NCBI RefSeq assembly: GCF_001298265.1
Contig: NZ_LGSZ01000031.1
Coordinates: 1 to 64,000, forward strand
Length of the DNA stretch: 64,000 nucleotides
Source: Allobosea vaviloviae
Lineage (GTDB): Bacteria > Pseudomonadota > Alphaproteobacteria > Rhizobiales > Beijerinckiaceae
Direction of reading: 5' to 3'
Under the pieces are notes generated by a model, which did no database searches, was not told the DNA's origin, and saw only the letters and a program-made list of their open reading frames with translations. This document shows positions 8,814 through 16,538 of the stretch, in pieces. A program made the position numbers and the translations under genes. The stretch's first letter is position 1, and each line of letters begins with the position of its first letter.

Positions 8814-10183
8814 ACACTCGCGACCTGGCGGCGGCTCCGTCCGCAGCCATCAGGCGGGTCTTGTGCCGCGACTGCCTGAGCGATCATGACGGCAGCGCCG
8901 CCGAGCCACGGCGCTGTCCTGCCTGCGGCTCGCCCCGTCTGCTGCGCCACCCCGAGCGCGACAGCCTGAGCCTGGCCCATATCGACTGCGACGCCTTCTA
9001 TGCGGCGATCGAGAAGCGCGACGATCCCTCCCTGATGGACAAGCCGGTGATCATCGGCGGCGGCAAGCGCGGCGTGGTCTCGACCGCCTGCTACATCGCC
9101 CGGACCTATGGCGTGCGCTCGGCCATGCCGATGTTCAAGGCGCTGAAGGCCTGTCCGCAGGCGGTCGTCGTCAAGCCCGACATGGCGAAATATGTCGCGG
9201 TCGGCCGGCAGGTGCGCCGGCTGATGCAGGAGCTGACGCCATTGGTCGAACCGATCTCGATCGACGAGGCCTTCCTCGATCTCGCGGGGACGGAACTGCT
9301 GCACCATGCCAGCCCGGCCGTCACCCTGGCGCGCTTCGCCAGGCGCATCGAGGCGGAAATCGGCATCAGCGTCTCGGTCGGGCTGTCCTATGCCAAGTTC
9401 CTGGCCAAGGTCGCCTCCGACATGGACAAGCCGCGCGGCTTCTCCTTCATCGGCCGGGCGGAGGCCGTGTCCTTTCTGGCGGGAAAGCCGGTCAGCATCA
9501 TCCCGGGCATCGGCCAGGCCAGCGCAGCAAAACTTGCGGAAGCCGGCTTCCGCCTGATCGGCGATCTGCGCGATGCCCCGGTCGACAAGCTGTTCCGCTT
9601 GGCCGGCAAGGACGGCCCGCGCCTGAAGAACCTCGCCAACGGAATCGATGCGCGACGTGTCACGCCGGACCGCGAGACCAAGAGCGTGTCCAGCGAAACC
9701 ACGCTCGATGTCGATCTCTCGCGCTTCGACGACCTCGAGCCCGTGCTCTGGCGGCTCTGCGAGAAGACCTCGAAACGATTGAAACACCAGGAGCTTGCGG
9801 GGCGAACCATCACGCTGAAACTGAAGACGGCGGATTTCCATTCGATCACCCGCGCCAGCCGCCTGCCGGAACCGACGCAGCTCGCCGCCAGGCTGTTTTC
9901 AGCCGGGCGCGACTTGCTCAAGCGCGAATGCACCGGGGCGCGCTATCGGCTGATCGGCATCGGCGCGAGCGACCTCACCGGCCCCGAAGACGCCGACCAT
10001 GGCGACCTCGCCGATGTCGCGACGCCCCGGCTCAAGGCGATGGAGGGGGCGCTCGACAGCTTGCGCGCCCGCTTCGGCGATGCCGCGATCGGCAAGGGCC
10101 TGAGCCTGCGCTTGCCCGAGCGCACAGGCAGCCGCTCGGCTACTTCGCGCACTCCGCCTGCGGCAGAAGATCCAGACGCGTGA
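8810..10183 (+). CDS. dinB: DNA polymerase IV (DinB) with N-terminal zinc-ribbon-like extension
   Basis: A 457-residue Y-family translesion polymerase. Palm catalytic acids are in HIDCDAFYA and SIDEAFLD; the helix-hairpin-helix region [13 protein letters not shown] and the little-finger domain follow. Ahead of the polymerase, residues about 18-45 hold two Cys pairs, CRDC and CPAC, separated by about 15 residues, a zinc-ribbon pattern absent from E. coli Pol IV. The start is TTG at 8810, overlapping the DUF3572 stop. The 3' end overlaps the convergent eipB gene by 44 bases. The polymerase call is certain; the role of the ribbon is unknown. Confidence 0.94.
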   Translation: MNTRDLAAAPSAAIRRVLCRDCLSDHDGSAAEPRRCPACGSPRLLRHPERDSLSLAHIDCDAFYAAIEKRDDPSLMDKPVIIGGGKRGVVSTACYIARTYGVRSAMPMFKALKACPQAVVVKPDMAKYVAVGRQVRRLMQELTPLVEPISIDEAFLDLAGTELLHHASPAVTLARFARRIEAEIGISVSVGLSYAKFLAKVASDMDKPRGFSFIGRAEAVSFLAGKPVSIIPGIGQASAAKLAEAGFRLIGDLRDAPVDKLFRLAGKDGPRLKNLANGIDARRVTPDRETKSVSSETTLDVDLSRFDDLEPVLWRLCEKTSKRLKHQELAGRTITLKLKTADFHSITRASRLPEPTQLAARLFSAGRDLLKRECTGARYRLIGIGASDLTGPEDADHGDLADVATPRLKAMEGALDSLRARFGDAAIGKGLSLRLPERTGSRSATSRTPPAAEDPDA

Positions 10184-11012
10184 GCGTGCCGCGCAGGGCG
10201 AAGCTGCCGTAATCGAGCCTGACGGCGCCAGTGACGCCGTTCTCGTAGAGCTCGAAGGAGATCGTGTAGGACGGCGTCGATTCGCCCGATCCGACCTTGA
10301 AATAGGACATCGTCACCGGCCAGCGCGCGAGATTGTCGAATTCGGGCCGCTGCAGCGGCGCCTCGGCCGGTTTGGCCTCGACCTTCCGGCCGATCACGGA
10401 GAGCGTCTCGTAGAGATCCTTGCCGCCGTTGGCGCCGTCATAGAGCCTGACGTTCAACGTGCTCTGGCCGGCCCGGGCGGCCTGGATCACCGCCTTCATC
10501 TGGGCGTTGGGAAACAGCGCCGCGAGCGGTTCGCGATGGGTCTCGGCCTTGGGCGTGCTCAGCTTGACCTCGTAGCCGTCGCCGCTCCTGCTGGCGAGAC
10601 CATCGACGGTGTCGGTCGGCGTACCGCTGGCCGAGCTTTCGGTCTTGAAGCGGTAGCTCGCGCCGTCGCCGGCCTCGAAGCTGGTGGTGCGGGCATCGAT
10701 GGTGCGCGATCCGTTCTCGCCGCTCTGGAGCTGCGTGACCTGCCGGAACGACAGCGCGTAGCCCTCGCAGGCATCGCCCGTGAAATCATAGGCGATGCGG
10801 CCGCGGGCCGACTCGACGTTCTTTGCGGCCTTGCCTCCGTCCAGAACCAGATCGTAGACGGCGCGATGCGGCGCGAGCACGACGCGGCCGGAGGATTGCG
10901 GCTGCGCCATCGCCGGGCCGCTCGCCGACACCGCCGCCGCGGCGAGGAGCCCCGCAAGGCCCAATCCTGTCACGCCCAGCCCGTTCATGCTCATGACGAC
11001 CGCCGCTTTCAT
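10140..11012 (-). CDS. eipB: Cell envelope integrity protein EipB (DUF1849)
   Basis: About 290 residues with an N-terminal signal peptide ending near AMAQ, then the DUF1849/EipB fold, a periplasmic beta-spiral required for envelope integrity in Brucella. Visible features: [10 protein letters not shown] at the mature start, Cys in GDACEGY and Cys in the terminal QAECAK, the pair known to form a disulphide in EipB. Start is uncertain: GTG 11024, ATG 11012 (chosen, AGGA close by) or a later ATG. The 3' end overlaps dinB tail to tail. Confidence 0.88.
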   Translation of the reverse strand: MKAAVVMSMNGLGVTGLGLAGLLAAAAVSASGPAMAQPQSSGRVVLAPHRAVYDLVLDGGKAAKNVESARGRIAYDFTGDACEGYALSFRQVTQLQSGENGSRTIDARTTSFEAGDGASYRFKTESSASGTPTDTVDGLASRSGDGYEVKLSTPKAETHREPLAALFPNAQMKAVIQAARAGQSTLNVRLYDGANGGKDLYETLSVIGRKVEAKPAEAPLQRPEFDNLARWPVTMSYFKVGSGESTPSYTISFELYENGVTGAVRLDYGSFALRGTLTRLDLLPQAECAK

Positions 11013-11212
11013 TTCCTGATGCACATGAATCTAGGTGCAATGCCGCAATGGCGCAAACAAGGCAGGCAGGCAGAGCTGCATGGCGGCTGGACATGCCGTC
11101 CGAGCATGGGCCGGCGCTTGCGGCCCGGCCGGGCATCGGCCATGAAAGGCATGCGCTATGGATCCGCTTTCGCGCCTCTGAAAAGCCCCTGACCCAGGTG
11201 GAGTTCGCCCTG

Positions 11213-11686
11213 ATGAATGCCGTCGAAGCCAAGCTTGCCGAACTCGGCATCACCCTGCCCACGCCGGCAGCCCCTGTGGCGAACTACGTGCCCTATGTCA
11301 TCACCGGCAATCTGCTGGTGATCTCCGGCCAGCTCTGCTTCGGGCTCGACGGCAAGCTGTCGGATGCCCACAAGGGCAAGCTCGGCGCCGAAATCTTCAA
11401 CGAGGCCGGGCTCGAGGCCGCAAAACTCTGCGCGATCAACGTTCTGGCCCAGGCCAAGGCCGCGCTCGGCGGCGACCTCGGCCGGATCACCCGCTGCGTG
11501 CGCCTCGGCGGCTTCATCAACGCAGCCCCGCATTTCGCCGCCCTGCCCGCGATCATGAACGGCGCCTCGGACCTGATGGTCGAGGTGCTCGGTGACAGGG
11601 GCCGTCACGCCCGCTCGACCATCGGCGTCGCCGAACTCCCGGCCGATGCGGCCGTCGAGGTCGAGGCGATGTTCGAGATCGCCTGA
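11213..11686 (+). CDS. RidA/YjgF family protein
   Basis: A 157-residue member of the YjgF/YER057c/UK114 family; the best studied members hydrolyse reactive enamine/imine intermediates made by PLP enzymes. VISGQLCF, the conserved Arg in HARSTIGVAELP and Glu in VEVEAMFEI form the expected active-site set. It is longer than classical RidA (about 128 residues), fitting the long subgroup common in Rhizobiales. ATG at 11213 begins the aligned region; upstream frame is Arg-rich and unlikely to be translated. The stop codon overlaps the ATG of the GDPD gene (TGATG), the first of a chain of overlapping genes. Confidence 0.9.
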   Translation: MNAVEAKLAELGITLPTPAAPVANYVPYVITGNLLVISGQLCFGLDGKLSDAHKGKLGAEIFNEAGLEAAKLCAINVLAQAKAALGGDLGRITRCVRLGGFINAAPHFAALPAIMNGASDLMVEVLGDRGRHARSTIGVAELPADAAVEVEAMFEIA

Positions 11687-12468
11687 TGCGCGACCGGTCC
11701 CTGAGCGAACATTCGCAATCCGGGCTGGGCTGGCTGATCGCCCGGCCGATCGCCCATCGTGGCCTGCACGATGCCGCGGCCGGCGTGATCGAGAACAGCA
11801 TTCCGGCTGCCGAGGCCGCGATCGCCGGCCGCTTCGGCATCGAATGCGACGTCCAGCTCAGCGCCGATGGCGAGGCCATGGTGTTCCATGATTTCGTGCT
11901 GGACCGGCTGACGGCGCAGACCGGAAAGGTCGCCTTGCTCAAGGCAGATGCCCTCGCCGCGATCCCGCTGAAGGGCAGCCAGGCCACAATCCCGACCCTG
12001 GCGGCCTTCCTCGATGCGATCGGCGGTCGAGTTCCACTGGTGATCGAGATCAAGAGCCGCTTCGACGGCGATCTCGCGCTCACCCGCAGGGCAGCCGAGA
12101 TCGTTGCAAGCCGCGCAGGCCAGCCGATCGTGTTCAAGTCGTTCGACCCGGACATCGTGATGGCGCTGCGGGAACTCGCGCCAGCGATCCCGCGTGGAAT
12201 CGTCGCGATGAACGACTATTCGATCTATGAGGATTACGCTCATCTCGACGACGCCAAGAGGCGGGCCATGGCCAATCTGCTGCATTTCGGCGAGAGCCGG
12301 CCGGATTTCCTGTCCTGGAAGGTCGCCGACCTCGAAAGCGCCGCGCCCTATCTCTGCCGCAACGCGCTCGGCATGCCGCTGATGACCTGGACGGTGCGGA
12401 CACCCGCCGATTGCGAGACGGCGGCGCGCCATGCCGACCAGATGGTGTTCGAGGGCTTCACGCCTTGA
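11686..12468 (+). CDS. Glycerophosphodiester phosphodiesterase family protein
   Basis: A 260-residue GDPD-fold enzyme, expected to cut glycerophosphodiesters to glycerol-3-phosphate and an alcohol. Motifs: IAHRGLH (first catalytic His), ENSIPAAEAA, ECDVQLSADGEAMVFHD (metal acids and second His), VIEIKS and a C-terminal MTWTVRTP. No signal peptide, so cytoplasmic. Its ATG overlaps the RidA stop and its stop overlaps the TTG of the next gene, indicating one translationally coupled operon. The substrate could be a lipid headgroup product, but this is not shown by the sequence. Confidence 0.92.
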   Translation: MRDRSLSEHSQSGLGWLIARPIAHRGLHDAAAGVIENSIPAAEAAIAGRFGIECDVQLSADGEAMVFHDFVLDRLTAQTGKVALLKADALAAIPLKGSQATIPTLAAFLDAIGGRVPLVIEIKSRFDGDLALTRRAAEIVASRAGQPIVFKSFDPDIVMALRELAPAIPRGIVAMNDYSIYEDYAHLDDAKRRAMANLLHFGESRPDFLSWKVADLESAAPYLCRNALGMPLMTWTVRTPADCETAARHADQMVFEGFTP

Positions 12469-13712
12469 GCACCGGCGAGGGAGGCGACCTCCGGGTCCGC
12501 GTCACGACCTCGCTGAAGACCGTGCCGGCCGGCGCCTGGAACGCCTGCGCCAATCCCGGTGCGCTGAGCGAGGCGCAGGGGAGCACATCTCGCGAGCCTG
12601 ATTCCGCGCTGCGGGCCGGCGTCGACACAGACAATCCTTTCATCAGCCACGCATTCCTGCGCGCGCTGGAGGAGAGCGGCTGCGTTGGTGGGCGCTCCGG
12701 CTGGTCGCCGGCCTATCTCCTCGTCGAGGATGACGCGGGCACGCTGCTCGCCGCCGCACCGAGCTTTCTCAAGAGCCACAGCCAAGGCGAATACGTCTTC
12801 GATCACAGCTGGGCCGATGCCTATGAGCGCGCCGGCGGGCGCTATTATCCCAAGCTACAGGTCGCAGCGCCGTTTACGCCCGCGACCGGGCCGCGCCTGC
12901 TGGTCGCGGACGGCTCTCGCGCGGACGAGGCGCGGGCTGGGCTGCTCGCTGGTCTGGAGGCGCTGCGCGACCAGGCCGAAGCCTCCTCGGTCCATGTCAC
13001 CTTCGCGCAGGAGCCCGACATCGCGACGCTGCAAGAAGCGGGTTACCTCGAACGGCACGACCTGCAGTTCCACTGGAGCAACGAAGGCTTCGCGACATAC
13101 GACGACTTCCTCGCGACGCTCGCCTCACGCAAGCGCAAGGCTCTCAAGCGCGAGCGCCGCGAGGCGCTGTCGGCCGGGATCCAGGTGGAAGTCCTGTCGG
13201 GCAGCGACCTGACCGAGGCCGTCTGGGACGATTTCCATTCGTTCTACGAGGATACGGGCGCACGCAAATGGGGGCGGCCCTATCTCAACCGCGCCTTCTT
13301 CTCGGCCGTCTCCGCGGCGATGGGCGAGCGCATCGTGCTGGTGATGGCCAGGCGCGCGGGGCGCTATATCGCCGGCGCGATCAACTTCCGTGGCGCCAAC
13401 ACGCTCTACGGCCGCAACTGGGGCTGCGTCGAAGACCACCCCTTCCTGCATTTCGAGCTCTGCTACCATCAGGCGATCGACTACGCGATCGCGCACAAGC
13501 TCGCCCGCGTCGAGGCCGGCGCGCAGGGCGAACACAAGCTGGCACGCGGCTACCGGCCGGTGGTGACCCGCTCGCTGCATCATCTTGCCGATCCGGGTCT
13601 GAGGCGCGCCGTAGCGCATTACCTCACCGGGGAGCGCCAGCAGATCGCGCAGGCGCAGGACGCGCTCGCTGCCGAAAGCCCCTTCCGCAAGACAGGGGAC
13701 GCCCATGACTGA
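12465..13712 (+). CDS. FemAB-like GNAT-fold protein (DUF482 / PF04339 type)
   Basis: About 415 residues, matching the family annotated as peptidogalycan biosynthesis or FemAB-like (DUF482). Marks include NPFISHAFLRALEESG near the start, EYVFDHSWADAYERAG, a basic RKRKALKRERREA helix, ARKWGRPYLNRAFF and the C-terminal LARVEAGAQGEHKLARGYRPV. GNAT fold is inferred from the family; substrate unknown. The start is read as TTG at 12465, overlapping the GDPD stop; an ATG at 12411 would need a long overlap with GDPD. It overlaps the following gene by 8 bases. Confidence 0.85.
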   Translation: MSTGEGGDLRVRVTTSLKTVPAGAWNACANPGALSEAQGSTSREPDSALRAGVDTDNPFISHAFLRALEESGCVGGRSGWSPAYLLVEDDAGTLLAAAPSFLKSHSQGEYVFDHSWADAYERAGGRYYPKLQVAAPFTPATGPRLLVADGSRADEARAGLLAGLEALRDQAEASSVHVTFAQEPDIATLQEAGYLERHDLQFHWSNEGFATYDDFLATLASRKRKALKRERREALSAGIQVEVLSGSDLTEAVWDDFHSFYEDTGARKWGRPYLNRAFFSAVSAAMGERIVLVMARRAGRYIAGAINFRGANTLYGRNWGCVEDHPFLHFELCYHQAIDYAIAHKLARVEAGAQGEHKLARGYRPVVTRSLHHLADPGLRRAVAHYLTGERQQIAQAQDALAAESPFRKTGDAHD

Positions 13713-14520
13713 CGCAGCCGGCCCCGCCTCGTCGGGCGAAGCAGCCACCTTCTGCGGCGATGCGGAACTCGGCTATCTCCGCAGCCGCACCGGCTTTTCT
13801 CCCGGTGAGGGACTCAAGCTCGACGAGCCCTATCGCCTCGCCCATCTGCCGCTGGTCGCCCCCGACCATCCCGGCGTGCTCGCGCGGCAGGACGGACGCT
13901 CCTACGAGATGGGCCGTCACCCCAGCGTGTTCTCAGCCGTTCTCCCGATCGACGGGGCGGCGCTGGCGGTGTCGCAGACCTTCGTAGCGCTCGACGACGA
14001 GATGCGGCGTGCGCCCTTTGCGCGCAAGATCGCCTGGGACATCCTGCCGCAACGGGCGGACCGGCTCCACGCCACATTGTGCGGCACGCTCTCGACCGGG
14101 GACGCACCGGCGATCGACGGGGCCGTGTGCGAGGCGCTCGCCCGCATCGGGCCGTTTCAGGTCGAGCTGCGCGGATTGTTTTCGGGCAATGTGAACCGGG
14201 GCCGGCTGTATCTGCGGGCCTACCCGCAGGCGCGCGACGGCGCCAATCCCTTCCAGGCGATCCAGTCGGCCTTCGGGCGGCAGCCGGGCGACCTCTATCT
14301 CGTCGGGCTCTACAACTTGACCGACGACCTCGATGCCGGGGAGACGCAGGCCCTCGCCGCCTTGATCGCGCGCTGGTGGGAGGTGTCGCTGCTGCGCTTC
14401 GAGGCGACGACCCTTTGGGTGCTCGGCTCCCGCGACGACCTCGTGCTCGATGCCGAACTGGCCGAGCTGTTGCCGCTGCACGCCGGGCGACCTGGCGCGC
14501 TGCCCATGCAGACGCGCTGA
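13705..14520 (+). CDS. Hypothetical protein, possible 2H-phosphoesterase-like
   Basis: A 271-residue protein without signal or membrane segments; not confidently assigned. The middle holds RLHATLCG, an HxT motif as in LigT/2H phosphoesterases, and the end TTLWVLGSRDDLVL resembles the terminal strand of that fold; but the second HxT is replaced by RGRLYLRAYP, so if it is a 2H protein it is degenerate. The N-terminal 110 residues are unlike LigT. It is the last gene of the RidA-GDPD-FemAB-like run, starting inside the preceding gene, so it probably works in the same process. Confidence 0.6.
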   Translation: MTDAAGPASSGEAATFCGDAELGYLRSRTGFSPGEGLKLDEPYRLAHLPLVAPDHPGVLARQDGRSYEMGRHPSVFSAVLPIDGAALAVSQTFVALDDEMRRAPFARKIAWDILPQRADRLHATLCGTLSTGDAPAIDGAVCEALARIGPFQVELRGLFSGNVNRGRLYLRAYPQARDGANPFQAIQSAFGRQPGDLYLVGLYNLTDDLDAGETQALAALIARWWEVSLLRFEATTLWVLGSRDDLVLDAELAELLPLHAGRPGALPMQTR

Positions 14521-14597
14521 TACGGCCTTGACGTGAACCGCCGACGCGCGACAGGCTGGCGCCCGCCTCTCATTCCCTCGCCTGCCCTGGATTTCGC

Positions 14598-15026
14598 ATG
14601 ACCGCCTATGACGACACCAATGTCTTCGCCAAGATCATGCGCGGTGAATTGCCGTCGCACACCGTCTATGAGGACGCCGAGACGCTGGCGATCATGGACA
14701 TCATGCCGCGGGCCGACGGCCATGTGCTAGTGATCCCCAAGACGGCCTGCCGCAATCTGCTGGATGCGCCGCCCGATGCGCTCAAGGCGGTCGCCCTCAC
14801 GACGCAGAAGCTCGCTCGCGCGGTCAAGGCTGCCTTCGATGCCGATGGCGTCACGGTCCAGCAGTTCAACGAGGCAGCCGGCGGGCAGGTCGTGTTCCAT
14901 CTGCACGTCCATGTCATGCCGCGCCATGACGGCGTAGCGCTGCGGCCCCACACCGGCACCATGGAGAAAATGCATGTGCTGATGGCCAATGCCGACAAGA
15001 TCAGGGACGCGCTCGACGCCCTCTGA
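14598..15026 (+). CDS. HIT family protein
   Basis: A 142-residue histidine-triad nucleotide-binding protein (HINT/Fhit superfamily), which hydrolyses nucleoside phosphoramidates or dinucleotides. The C-terminal HLHVHVMPR is the triad, and the N-terminal NVFAKIMRGELPSHTVYEDAETLAIMDI block is typical of bacterial HIT proteins. Full length with its own ATG about 80 bases after the preceding gene; no clear terminator between them, so it may be co-transcribed. Its exact substrate is unknown. Confidence 0.95.
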   Translation: MTAYDDTNVFAKIMRGELPSHTVYEDAETLAIMDIMPRADGHVLVIPKTACRNLLDAPPDALKAVALTTQKLARAVKAAFDADGVTVQQFNEAAGGQVVFHLHVHVMPRHDGVALRPHTGTMEKMHVLMANADKIRDALDAL

Positions 15027-15035
15027 TCGCTCAGG

Positions 15036-15398
15036 TCAGGCGGGCAGCAGCCACCAGGCGCCGCCGATCAGTGTCGCCTCGCCGGCCAGCACGGCGAGCA
15101 GCACCCGCCTGCGATCGAACAGCATGACGCCGAGCGTGACCGCAAGCGCAGCAACCCGCAGCCCCAGCGGCACGGCGGCGAGCGCCCCCGGCGGCGCCAC
15201 GATCAGCTTGGCGACGATCCCCGCGAGCAGCGCGGTGGCGACAGCCCGCACCCATTCCAGCGCCGGCGAGTTGGCATCGAGACGTCGCGAAAAGGCGACC
15301 GCGAGCCAGCGCCAGATCTCCGTCGGCAGCACCGCGAAGAGCAGCAGCGCGAGATAGGGCCAAAGCGGCCCGTCGAGCCAGGCGATCGGCTGGGTCAC
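15036..15398 (-). CDS. azlD: AzlD family branched-chain amino acid export subunit
   Basis: A 120-residue membrane protein with three to four hydrophobic segments and AVLPTEIWRWLAV near the start, the AzlD pattern. It pairs with AzlC to form a two-component exporter of branched-chain amino acids or related compounds. The start is GTG at 15398, sharing four bases with the azlC stop (GTGA), so synthesis of the two subunits is coupled. It converges on the HIT gene. Substrate specificity cannot be judged. Confidence 0.88.
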   Translation of the reverse strand: MTQPIAWLDGPLWPYLALLLFAVLPTEIWRWLAVAFSRRLDANSPALEWVRAVATALLAGIVAKLIVAPPGALAAVPLGLRVAALAVTLGVMLFDRRRVLLAVLAGEATLIGGAWWLLPA

Positions 15399-16117
15399 GG
15401 CGCGCTCTTCCCGGGCCGCAGAGCGAAGGCGATGCTTCCGGCGATCAGCCCGGCAACGATCAAGTCGAAGCCGCCGCCGATGAAGCGGTCGCAGATCGGC
15501 GCGAGCGCGAGGCCGAGCACGATCGCCGCGACATCGCCGCGGTGGCGTAAACCGGCCGAGAGCGAGGCCAGGAAGAAGATCGGCGTCAGGCACATCAGCC
15601 CGGCCGCGAAGGGGATCGGCAAGGCGCCGATCAGGTAGTAGCCGAGGAAGGTCCCAAGCGAACTCATCGCCATGCAGGTATTGGCGAAGCCGAGGAAATA
15701 GGCCACGCGCTGCGGCGGCGGCACATCCGGCAAGCGGCGAAGCCCCTCCGTCCAGGCCGTCACGGCGACGTAATGGGCCAGCAGAAGCTGCACCCCGACG
15801 CCCTGTCCCGGCCGGCGCAGCAGCGGCAGAATCGCGACCGTCATCGGGAGGAAGCGCAAGGAGGCGAAGCCGACGGCGATCGCGATCGCGCTCCAGGCGG
15901 CGCCTGCCGCGATCGAGGCGAAGAAGATCACCTGAGAGGGGCCGGCCCAGACCAGCATCGTCGACAAGACCGCGACCTCGACGGGGTAGCCGACATCGCT
16001 GGCCAGCGAACCGACGCCGATCAGGCCGAAGCCGACGACCCAGGCCGGCAGCGACAGCGCATCGCGCATGCCGGCGAGCGCCACGCGCCCCCAACCCCAG
16101 TCTTCCCCGACTCTCAT
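15395..16117 (-). CDS. azlC: AzlC family branched-chain amino acid exporter subunit
   Basis: A 240-residue membrane protein with about six to eight helices and the AzlC signature WAGPSQVIFF, followed by SLRFLPMTVAILPLLR. It is the large subunit of the AzlCD exporter. The ATG at 16117 lies before a short amphipathic N-terminus; the family length of about 230 to 250 fits. It is first in a two-gene operon with azlD. Confidence 0.92.
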   Translation of the reverse strand: MRVGEDWGWGRVALAGMRDALSLPAWVVGFGLIGVGSLASDVGYPVEVAVLSTMLVWAGPSQVIFFASIAAGAAWSAIAIAVGFASLRFLPMTVAILPLLRRPGQGVGVQLLLAHYVAVTAWTEGLRRLPDVPPPQRVAYFLGFANTCMAMSSLGTFLGYYLIGALPIPFAAGLMCLTPIFFLASLSAGLRHRGDVAAIVLGLALAPICDRFIGGGFDLIVAGLIAGSIAFALRPGKSAP

Positions 16118-16189
16118 GAAGCTGTGGCTGCCTGCTCGGCCTCGGTGGCACCCGCCGGAGATCGGAGGGCTATGGCGTTCTTCCTACCG

Positions 16190-16229
16190 CGCCCGTCCGG
16201 TCAAACCGAGACCCGGCGGCGGACGGGCG
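16190..16229. repeat. Perfect 10-bp inverted repeat downstream of the clpA operon
   Basis: CGCCCGTCCG (16190-16199) and CGGACGGGCG (16220-16229) are exact reverse complements separated by 20 bases. It lies 3' of the small membrane gene that follows clpA and upstream of azlC on the same strand. There is no T-run, so an ordinary intrinsic terminator is not supported; a structured 3' end or mRNA stabiliser is possible. Confidence 0.5.
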
Positions 16230-16258
16230 GCCCTGCACCGGCTGCAAAGCCCTCCGCC

Positions 16259-16534
16259 TCAGCGCCCGCCCTTGAACAGGATGCCGATCAGCTCGTTGCC
16301 GAAATCGATCAGCTCCTTGGGAATTCCCCCGACCGCCTTCACCGCCAGGTAGATGCCGTAGATGAACGCCGGCACCAGGATCCAGCCCAGCACCTCTTCG
16401 AACACCTTGCGCCGGCGCCGACGCCGGTCGCGCTTTTCAAACCAGCTCAGCTTCTCCCGACGCGCGGGAGCCCGCTCGGGCGCAGGCTCCGCAGCATGGG
16501 CGAGAAGGGTGTCGGTCTTGCGCCTGAAAAACAC
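16259..16534 (-). CDS. Small membrane protein downstream of clpA
   Basis: A 91-residue protein with a charged N-terminus, an Arg-rich patch KRDRRRRRRK near residue 35, and one hydrophobic segment around 48-68 followed by an amphipathic tail. Function not recognised. No ATG is available in frame near the start; GTG at 16534 lies 4 bases after the clpA stop with GAGAG just upstream, so it is translated in the clpA operon. The basic patch next to the membrane segment suggests cytoplasmic orientation of the N-terminus. Confidence 0.65.
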   Translation of the reverse strand: MFFRRKTDTLLAHAAEPAPERAPARREKLSWFEKRDRRRRRRKVFEEVLGWILVPAFIYGIYLAVKAVGGIPKELIDFGNELIGILFKGGR

Positions 16535-16538
16535 GCTC

